From positions 1,302,001 through 1,366,000 of the forward strand of contig NW_023501039.1 in the NCBI RefSeq assembly GCF_014066305.1: DNA of 64,000 nucleotides. Reading direction: 5' to 3'. Both the position numbers and the translations under genes were made by a program. The notes beneath the pieces are model-generated. The model had not been told where the DNA came from and did no database searches. It saw only the letters and a program-made list of their open reading frames with translations. Shown piece after piece: positions 21,601 through 30,378 of this stretch (its first letter is position 1; each line of letters begins with the position of its first letter). Origin of the DNA: Letharia columbiana (Eukaryota > Ascomycota > Lecanoromycetes > Lecanorales > Parmeliaceae).

Positions 21601-24505
21601 ATGCTCTACCACCACCACTGGCAACCTTTTTGGCAAGCTCATTTTCGTTCTCCCATTGAATGCCATAACGGCGCCAGAGCATTGCGCAGCGCTGACAGAG
21701 CGCAAGCATTAGATGTGCATTCTTGTCTCTGCTGTTTTTGAAGCTGGGGTCAATGGGAACGGTTGTGCCTGGAGCTATTGCAGGTGCTCGGCGCCATTGC
21801 GGGGAATGGCGAGTCGCGCAGAATTTGCATTCGAAACCACGCTTCCGCATAGCGGCCTTCTGATTGTCGAAGGCAGAATCGTCGACATCATCTGCAACAT
21901 CATCTGCAAGCTTGGAGTCTACCTGTTGAGCCTGCTTTTTCCCCTTTCGTCCTTCGTAGTTGCCCCATACCTGCTTACCAAGGGGAGTCTTCTTCCACAT
22001 GTAGTAAATTCGAACAATGGTACCGTGCTTCTGGTGTTTCCCAACATGCCTAGAGATAGCTCGTAACTCCGATCCGTATCTGCTGACACCATCTACAAAC
22101 TTATTCCAGTCTTCTGGCGAAAGCTCTGGCTCCTTGAGGTCCTTGAGAGTCACCCTTCGAAGCTGTTGCAGTGCCTTCTCACTCTGGTAACCGTTTGCAG
22201 TTAATAGTTCTAGCGCTTTGTCAAGGAAATTGGTGTTGTGTCCTGCGAGGCCATCGATCAGCGTAGGGGCCAAATGCCTAGCGCGAACCATGTAATCATC
22301 AACCATCTTTTCGTGCTCAACAGACCCAAGACGATTTTCAGAGTCATCCCCTCCTCTTGTTGACGTCTCGCCAACTTCAGGCATTCGAAAATTCAGCTGA
22401 GCCGTGTTTCTAGGATCTCCAACGGGATAGTCTTCTCCCCGTGCAACATACCCAAGTGGCTCATCCATGACCCACTTCGGACGCTTCTCCTTTGTGACTT
22501 TATCAGCCTCGAGCGCTGCGACTGTCTCTTTGGTCAACTTGGCGTCCTTTTTATGACTGGTTCCCTTCATGTATTTTTTTTTGATATCTGCAGGCTTGAC
22601 GAACTCCACAGGTTGGCCCTGCCATACCTGCACATTTGCCTGATGTTTGGGCCCCAATCGAGAACTAGCTCGCGGATATATGCGATCATCGTAGTCGAGG
22701 GCATCTTCTACCCGGCAGTGAATGCCCAGGTATCGATATGGCCAGAGCTTCGCTTGCGCAATCTGCTCTGCTGTTGGTGGTCGAGATCCAGGATTCTGGG
22801 TATCTGCATCGTGTGAACCGCGGCCGTGGGCAGGATCCGCATGCTCATCTTCCTCCTCATCAATGACCTCCTCTTCCTCTCCTTCCATAACCTTTTCACC
22901 AACGATTGGGGTATTTCGGGCTTCGAGCTTCTTTTCCTGCTTGCGACTGCACGGTCCACATGACCATCCAAATCCACGAGCTGGCTTCTTGAGTAATGGT
23001 GGTCGCACACAGTTCATATGATAGGTGTTCTTGCAAACGGCACAATCCACTGAATCATTGCTGTTGACTATGGTTAGCGGTATGTCGGTCAAAGACGGTC
23101 TGGATGCACTTGCCTAGCACAATATCCCTGGCATCGCTTGCACGATTTGATAGCGCTGGTCAACTCTTTGCCTCGCCCTATCTCCACGATAACAAATTTC
23201 CACCGTTCATCCAAAACCTTTTTGACCTTGGCAGGAACGTTGATTACTTGACTTGTAGGAATGACTTCATAGTAGCGGTGTATATAGCGATCGAATAACT
23301 TCTCATACCAGAAGGAATCCTGCATCTTCCTGTACTGATCTAGGTCTTGTATGTCGTTTCTATGCGTGATGTGGCATTTTCCTCTCAAAGATGTTATAGG
23401 GCATGTATCGGACTGCATTGACGCAAAGACCACTCGAGTGTCATTGACTTTGCGTTGCATATCTCGTGGGCGGAGATACCAATTGACGCGCAATGCGTCA
23501 ACAGGTTGACTGAGGTCGTTGTCGATATGGAGGAATTCCATTACCCGCGCCAAGTAGTATGGCTCGCCAGGAGGTTCGCATACCAGATACACTTGATCTG
23601 TACAGAAGTCAGCGACCGGACGATTTGGTTTGACATCTGTGCATCGTCCGCTACGAAGGAACAGCCAGAACATTGGACGTACCGTTGACCGCTAAGACCG
23701 TTCCATCGTCAGCCTTCAACTTTCCGTTCTTGAGATAGCCTCGACAGTTTTCGAAAGTCATCAAATTCGTCTCTCTGGATGCCTTGGGGTTTGGAACACC
23801 CGCTGTCCTTCGCGCTATGCCAGGTGCAGGAGTTTGAGTTGCGGCCGGGGAGATATGCGATGAGGCAGGCACATTTCCGGGTGCTTTGCGCTTTCTTGAT
23901 GGCGCCGGAGGTGCGGTATTGGGTTCAGGATTGACAGAAAAGCTCGACATCCCGGGAAGGTGATCTTTTGGAACGCTTGGAATTGCTGTTTTGGTGTTCG
24001 TCGGTGGTGCTATGGGCGCCGTGGTTGATGAACGACGAATGTTAGCGGCTGATGGCTTATCGCCGTCTCCTAATTGTGCAGTGTTGGGTATGGAAGGTCC
24101 TGTGCCAGCATGTGGTCTTTTGGTAGAGCTCCACTCGTATTCCATCTCGAGTTCCCGATCTTCGGCATAGTTGATTCGTGAACTTCCTGTTCTATTCCGA
24201 GACCTCGTGCCGTACGGAGAGGCCCCTGTTGCATCCATGGTATTGTTAATTTGTTGATCCGACGGCATGGACGAGGAGGATGATGTTGCGGTCATTGGTT
24301 GCGAGTCGAGAGTCGACGACTTAGCCACAGAGTGGGTGGGCAGACGTGGATTGTGTTGAGGCGACTTGGAGGATACGCGTGGTGGCAGCGAAGCAAAGCC
24401 TGATTCATTTTTCGCACTGGCGGGGCGTGAATGAGGTGCAGGATGTTTCGGTGGATCTGCCATGGCCGGCCTATCAAATTTTGCAGAGCCATTATCATCC
24501 GCCAT
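18686..24505 (-). CDS. SNT2: Snt2-type chromatin protein (BAH, PHD, SANT, GATA-like and extended PHD domains)
   Basis: Three exons read 24505-23683, 23636-23114 and 23060-18686, giving 1906 residues. Snt2 is a histone reader: in budding yeast it joins Ecm5 and Rpd3 in stress-response repression; in fission yeast it sits in the Lid2 demethylase complex. Domains in order: disordered N-terminus with a basic SRKRKAP patch; BAH at about 290-420 (QVYLVCEPPGEPYYLARVMEF, RVNWYLRPRDM); first PHD at about 440-487, split by intron 2; SANT at about 763-810; GATA-type zinc finger at about 860-910 (CKFC, CQRC); second PHD at about 1037-1082; extended PHD at about 1095-1240; a second CxxC...CxxC finger; and a very long Pro-rich tail with tandem repeats. 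Intron 1 is 46 nt. Intron 2 (23061-23113) is GC-AG. The protein is longer than yeast Snt2, mainly through the tail. Confidence 0.93.
18790..19235 (-). repeat. Coding tandem repeat in the SNT2 tail
   Basis: Six imperfect copies of a 76-84-bp unit each encode about 26 residues of the type GPYPEYGSPPPR, followed by a Thr/Pro or Val/Pro spacer and SSRAAM. Unit starts lie near 18792, 18876, 18960, 19036, 19114 and 19194. All copies stay in frame. Such repeats can vary in copy number between strains. Confidence 0.85.
23061..23113 (-). other. GC-AG intron 2 of SNT2
   Basis: The donor is AG followed by GCAAGT, an otherwise perfect consensus with C in place of T. A CGCTAACC branch site and CAACAG acceptor follow. 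Only this 53-nt excision rejoins the first PHD finger in frame. The nearby GTGCAT donor leads to a stop with every acceptor I tried. Confidence 0.8.
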
Positions 24506-25644
24506 GCCTGCAGCCGAGCTGTCCTCGCAGGTAATTCCTACGAGGACAACCGCCTTGATTGATCAGGTATTGCTGGATGGGTGATGCTACATTTGCGAAG
24601 GGGGCACATTAAGTATGTATGAAAGACGGGGAAAAGTGTGGAAGAGGACGATGCCTGCTTGTGGCCAGCATGTGATCTGTGGAGGAAAGTCTCGCGCTTG
24701 TACTGAGGGACCGATGCGGCTCCTGAGCAGGTCACCAAATATCCTGAGGGTTTTTACTGGAGAGCAGCTTATAGTGATCGCGTGTGTATTTAATGTTAGA
24801 GCGCAGGGGGGGAGCTATTAGAGCGAATAATGACCGAGGAAGGAATTGATGGGAGAAAAAGAGAGCCGGCGGGGGGGGAGGAGGGGGAGAAGTATGAGGT
24901 TGAGGACAAAAGACTTGAAGGCAAAGCTGGTGAAGGATAAAGTAAAGTAAAGTGTCTATGGCCTTTGGCTTTGGGCTTCGGCTCGTTAGGCGTAAGACAT
25001 TTTGGCGCGCCGCTAAAAAAGATGCCTGCCATTGCCAAAAATTCCCCCTCCACTCGTCCCTTACTCTTCCTTGTTGGATGTTCAACTTGATACGAGACTC
25101 CAACTCCAATTCATTCGACTTCCTGCGAGAACTTCGGCATATATGTAAGATCCTTTTTGGTGGTCTTGCTAGCAATCACATATTGCTACAGAGCTATATT
25201 CTCCTTGGAACCATTTACCGGACTGCTGCTGCTGCTGAAGCCTGCCTTTCCCCACCAATCTCGCTGTCGCATGTCAGTAAGCTTACCGACAACCTGATAT
25301 TCCATTTTTCCTAGCTTCACAATGCATCGAGGAGCTTAGAAGCTGAATTTCTATGACCACGGCGCAAAGTCAAGTGTTCGCTGTCCTCTCAGTTCCCTTT
25401 CAGTGCCTGTCTCATAGGCCAGACGTTTTTTAGGCCCAATTCGGTTAGAGTCGAATTGGCCCGCGTCATCTCTTGGCAGAAACTCCGAACCCCTCTGGTG
25501 CCTCGGAGCTGTACCGTAGTTAATAAGGTAAACAGAAGAAATCATCGCCAACTCTTCCGCTCCTTCATTATTCCTTCATCATTCATCCTCTTCGCATTTC
25601 TCTCTCCGGCGCTTTGGAGTCATGAGCTTTCGTTACCATGTTCT
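24506..25644. promoter_or_regulatory. Divergent promoter region of SNT2 and the HELQ-type helicase
   Basis: This 1.1-kb stretch has no convincing gene. It has a G-run near 24870-24890, a tandem taaagtaaag element near 24942, and a tttggcgcgccg sequence at 25001-25012 that matches an E2F/MBF-type core. Other frames here are pyrimidine-rich noise. Confidence 0.45.
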
Positions 25645-28495
25645 ATGGCTTCTTTAGCAATGGCGCAACCCGGTGGTGCCGGCTGGACAACCACCATCGA
25701 CTTTGTCCACCAACAGCAATACAACACCAAATCTTTGCATGGCATCAAACGTTCTCATAACGAAATGCGTGCAATTTCACCTAACAACCACAACGGTGCA
25801 TTTCAGGATATCATCCCTGCTCAAGAAGTCTTCAAGCGCCAACGGCTGCATGCAGGTGGCAAGAACCGCATTGAAGCTAGCAGGATATGCAGTGTTACTA
25901 GCGGCCCAGACATTTTGAACAACGAACAACCCTCAAGGCAGATATCGGCATCCACCCCAGGACCATCACAGAGTCCGCTGCTTCTGTTGTCTCATCCACG
26001 CTACTGTCTCCCAGAAAGATTGGTCAGCAATTTTGCTTCGTTGGGAATCAATAGCATCTACCCGTGGCAATCGTCCTGTCTTTTGGGACGTGGACTGTTA
26101 AATGGCGAGAAGAACCTGGTTTACACCGCTCCAACCGGTGGCGGAAAGTCTCTTGTGGCTGATGTGCTCATGTTGAAAAGAGTAATTGAAGATCCCACCA
26201 AGAAAGCCATCTTGGTGCTTCCGTATGTGGCTTTGGTGCAGGAGAAGCTCAAATGGCTCAGGAAGATTGTCGACGGTGTGGAAAAAAAGAGTGTCAGCTT
26301 CGGAAGCCAGACCAGCACGCAGCTTCCTGCATGGCGCAGACCCCACAATAGCTCAGTGCGCGTCGTGGGTTTTTTTGGAGGAAGCAAAGCACGAGCTTCA
26401 TGGTCCGACGTCGATGTGGCCGTTTGCACTATCGAAAAGGCAAATGCGCTCGTCAATACGGCCATTGAAGAGTGCACTATCAATGATCTAGGAGTTGTTG
26501 TTTTGGATGAGCTTCACATGATTAACGATGATCATCGAGGCTATCTAATGGAGCTAGTAGCCAGCAAGCTCCTGAGCTTGGAGCGGTCAGTGCAGATAGT
26601 GGGAATGAGTGCGACTTTAACGAATGTAGAAGTTTTGGCAAATTGGCTAGACGCGAAGTATTACAGCACGAAGTATGTACCTGTCCCTATTGAGGAATAC
26701 TTGGTCTACGACCGCTCTATCTACCCTGTCTCAACTTCCAATGCGTTTTTGAAGACTGCCAGCCAACTCAATTCGACTCAGCCTTTTCCGGTTGTCTCTC
26801 CTTCACGAATGATTCAAATATCTGAGCATAACGAGCTCAAGAACCCGTTAACTAACGCTGTCGTTTCTTTGGCCGTTGAGACTGCAAAGGCTGGCTATGG
26901 TGCCTTGATCTTTTGCAGTGGCCGCCAGGGATGTCAGTCGACTGCTTCCTTGGTCAGTGAAGCGATGCCTATCCTTTCCGATGTGGACGAGAAGATGCTG
27001 GATCGAAGGAAAGACGTAATCAGTGAACTTCGAAGCCTACCAGTAGGTCTCGACGATACGTTGGACAAGACTGTGATGAAAGGAGTCGCTTTCCATCATG
27101 CCGGCCTCACTGTCGAGGAGCGAGACATAGTTGCCGAAGCCTACGATAAGGGCGTCATCAGCGTCATCGTAGCCACATGCAGCCTTGCGGCAGGCATCAA
27201 TCTGCCAGCGAGAAGAGTCATACTCCAAGGAGCCAGGATGGGCCGGGACCTCATCGGGCCAGCCATGCTCAGGCAAATGAGAGGTCGAGCTGGTCGCAAA
27301 GGCAAAGATGAGATTGGCGAAAGCTATCTCTGTTGCCAGAAGGCTGATCTTGAAGAGGTAGCGCAGCTACTCGAGGCCGACCTTCCCATGGTGGAGAGTA
27401 GTCTGACGCCCGAAAAGCGTGGCATTAAGAGGGCCCTCTTGGAAGTCATAACAGTTCGGCTCGCCACGCATACTGGCGCCATCCAGGAGTATGTTCCGAA
27501 GACTTTGCTCTATCACACCATGGATCGAGTATTGTTAGACACCATGGTGTCGAAAACACTAGAAGAGCTCATAGAAGATGGACTTGTTACTATGGACAAT
27601 TTCGGTAGCTACGAAGCTACTCTCCTGAGTCAAGCTACAGTCGCTTCGTGCCTGACTCCCGAAGATGGCATCTTTTTACATGGCGAGCTTCGTCGGGCTC
27701 TCCGAGCCTTCGTTATGGATGGAGAAATGCACATTTTCTACACCTTCACACCACTTTACAGCTCCCAGACAGACATCAACTGGCCCATCTTCCGTCGAGA
27801 AATGGAAAACCTGGATGAGAGCGGCGTTCGAGTTCTCGAATTTGTAGGCGTCAATCCAGGCCTGGTCAACCGAATGTAAAGCATCCCCAGCCTTGCTCCC
27901 ACAACCCCTTTTTAACATACCACCAAACAGGGCAAACAGCGCGAAATCCCTCCCCGAAACCACGCCCTCAGAAATCCACGCCGCCCGAATCTACCGCCGC
28001 TTCTACGCCGCCCTTCAGCTCCGCGACCTCTGCAACGAAACACCCATCCACCTCGTCGCTCGCAAATTCGAAGTTCCCCGCGGGTTTGTGCAGACTCTCG
28101 CCCAAATCTGCGAAGGTTTCGCAGCGGGCATGATCAAATTCTGCGACAGAATGGGCTGGGGAATGCTCAAAGCCGCTCTCGAGCACATGATCGACCGCCT
28201 GAAAGCCGGGGCGAAAGCTGATTTGTTAGACTTGGCGAAGATTCCGTTCGTGAAGAGTAGGACCGCGAGGGTATTTTGGGAGAATGGGTACAAGGGTCTG
28301 AGGACCATGGCGGAGGCTGAGGCGAAGGATTTGGTGCCGATATTGCTGCTGGCGCAGCCGAAGAAGTCGCGGTTGGATGCAGGTGAGGAGGCCAAGTATC
28401 ATCAGAAGTTGCTGTTGAAAGCGGAGATTATCGTTGGAGCTGCGAATAGACTGTGGGAGAGACAGCAGCAAGTTGAGCTCGAAGCGGACATTTGA
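25645..28495 (+). CDS. HELQ/Hel308-type superfamily 2 DNA helicase (helicase half of Pol theta type)
   Basis: Two exons (25645-27875, 27931-28495) encode 931 residues. The family unwinds forked DNA in a 3'-5' direction and acts in replication-fork repair and crosslink tolerance. Seen: a disordered N-terminus (1-110); a Q-motif-like region YPWQSSCL; Walker A TAPTGGGKS (161-169); motif II DELH (288-291); motif III GMSATLTN (about 320-327); motif V near VATCSLAAGINLPARRV; and motif VI QMRGRAGRKG. Exon 2 carries the helical C-terminal region ending in a KAEIIVGAANRLWERQ stretch. No DNA-polymerase domain follows, so this is HELQ-like rather than full Pol theta. I took the ATG at 25645; upstream codons in the frame look like an untranslated leader. 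Met6 (25660) is an alternative start. The intron (55 nt) is phase 2 and restores RMANSAKS. Confidence 0.9.
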
Positions 28496-28614
28496 AATCG
28501 GACGAAAGAATTCGAAAGTCTAGCAATTCGGACATTTCCAAGCAGTACGAATGCCCACAACTGACGGATCAAAACCATGAGGCCTCAGTAAATATTTGCA
28601 TGCTTTAACTTTAT

Positions 28615-29902
28615 TTACAAGATCACACACTTGAAAGGCAAACCACAGGGACCACTTTCCTTTTTCTCGGCAACAGGTTCCGCAGCAGGCGCACCTTCGC
28701 TCTTGTTGACATGATCCGGATCGTTTGTTCCGACAGTCGTTGCCTTTGTCCCATCGCTAGCACCATTACCAGCACCAGTAGTTCCGCTTGTTGCTGTCGT
28801 TCCTACCGCAGCTACGGGTTCCTGTTGGTTGGACGAAGGAGCAGCCGCGGTATTGGCGACGACCCCGCCGGACGGATCATCTAGTCATGCGAAGTTGACC
28901 TTCGACACAGCCTTGTAGAAGGACTCGCCCTCTACGCAGATATCGAAGTCAGCATTGTTTCATCGGTGCAGAATTTTCAAGTTGCAAGACAGGTCTCGGG
29001 AGCAGATGTGTCTTCTGGCTCCCGAAACATGTCTTGCGACTCGACTTAAGTAGCAAATAGGGAGGATCAGCTCCGAAATGTACGTACGTGTCTTGGCTAG
29101 GCTAAGTTCCTGCTCGGTAGGCATGCGCGAGCCGTCAGCACCCTAAGAAAGCACATTAGTCAAGGCATCCCTTGTGCGTTTGCCAAGAGGCGTTAGCTGG
29201 ACATGAATGGAAACTCACGGCAAAAGTCCCTGCACCCCACGGAGTACCACCCCTCACCTCCTCCAAATTCGCCAACGTCGCAAACGCCGTGGCGTAACCC
29301 AACGGTACATAGATCATGCCATGGTGCGTGAAAGTGCTCATAGCCGCCAACGCCGTGCTCTCCTGTCCTCCTCCCTGAGAGGCGGTACTGATGAAGACAC
29401 CAACATATTTCCCGTAGTATCCGCCAGTCTGCCACTGCTTGCCAGTCTGGTCCCAGAAGGCTTTCCACTGGGTAGGGAAGTTGCCATAACGGGTGGGAAT
29501 GCCAAGGAGGAAGGCGTCATATTTTTCAAGCTCGTCGGGGGTGATGAAGGGGATGGAGCTGGATTGGCCGGGTGCGTGCATCTTGGAGAGGACCTCTTCG
29601 GGGAGGGTCTCCTTGACTCTAGAAGAGGAAAAGCAGGTCAATTTCGCTCTCTTGCGCACCGAGAGGGAGTCAAGTGTTCTCTGGCCCAAGTCGTTGTGCT
29701 TGGAATTGGAGTGGGGACGCACTGGTAGACATCGGCCTTGCCTCCGGCGGCTTCAATGCCTGATTTTTCTGCTTCGGCGATCTTTCCGATATGGCCGTAC
29801 ATGGAATACTGTATCAATTGAATCAGTAGATAAGGAAGGTGATGGATAGTGGTAGTGGGGGGTTGGAGGACGAACGTAAACAATGGCGATACGCGGAGCC
29901 AT
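28615..29902 (-). CDS. Pst2/Ycp4-family flavodoxin-fold NAD(P)H:quinone reductase with a possible readthrough CaaX tail
   Basis: Five exons read 29902-29876, 29808-29723, 29618-29219, 29142-29088 and 28931-28885 (TGA), giving 204 residues, the usual length of WrbA-like fungal proteins (Pst2, Alt a 7 type). These bind FMN and reduce quinones by two electrons, limiting oxidative stress. Seen: the flavodoxin start IAIVYYSMYGH split by intron 1; [43 protein letters not shown]; and a C-terminal [14 protein letters not shown] block. The terminator is TGA followed by CTAG. The frame then remains open for 89 codons to TAA at 28615-28617. The extension is an Ala/Thr/Gly/Ser-rich linker ending in [13 protein letters not shown], whose last four residues form a CaaX box with Leu (geranylgeranyl type). 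With readthrough the product would be 294 residues. Intron 4 is long (156 nt) and contains a hairpin. Confidence 0.9.
28881..28887 (-). promoter_or_regulatory. TGACTAG stop-codon readthrough context
   Basis: The stop of the Pst2/Ycp4-type gene is TGA followed directly by CTAG. UGA CUA(G) is the established leaky-termination context in fungi (peroxisomal isoforms of glycolytic enzymes) and animals. Here the downstream frame is open for 89 codons and ends in a prenylation box. The CTAG could also serve as a splice acceptor that bypasses the stop in frame (intron 28881-29087). Confidence 0.7.
28981..29040 (-). other. Hairpin inside intron 4 of the Pst2/Ycp4-type gene
   Basis: Arms 28981-29003 and 29018-29040 are imperfect inverted repeats (20 of 23 positions pair as Watson-Crick, plus one G-U wobble in the transcript), separated by a 14-nt loop. 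The hairpin occupies the middle of the 156-nt intron. It could bring the donor and acceptor closer together, or it may be a small palindromic insertion. Confidence 0.75.
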
Positions 29903-30378
29903 GTTTGCGAATTGAGCAGACGTTGATTTTTGGTACGATTGAGATTGATATGAATTGAGGTGACTGAGCTCTCAGATGAAGATAGAGTAGAGAGAGGTAA
30001 AGAGTAAAAAGTGAAAGCAAAAGAGGTTTGAGGGGCCCCTCGATGATTATATCATGAACCCGGCCAATCTGCCGGCCCCACCAAAGACTGCCCCGCTGCC
30101 GTTGCTTGCTAATGATGAGTAAAGCACCACAAATCAACCTCCACCCCCACCCCCCCCCCGCCTCCTATTAGAAGTTGTGCATTGTGCGGCTGTGCCTTGC
30201 ATAAGTGCAATGTTCCCGACACGCTAATAATGCACCAGCGTCGCAAAAGATTTCGCCGGGCTTGGTGGACGGCAGCAAGATCAAAACATACTTTAGGTAC
30301 AACGCAACAGCTGCTATCTACCTTACCTACTCGTAGTATAGGCAGAACTTCCTTCGTAAGCTATTGTTCATCTGCAAT
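29903..30378. other. Promoter of the Pst2/Ycp4-type gene and 3' side of VPS53
   Basis: This 476-bp region has a C-rich run near 30140-30165 and no supported coding sequence. The reading frame over 30182-30805 is an antisense shadow of VPS53. Confidence 0.5.
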
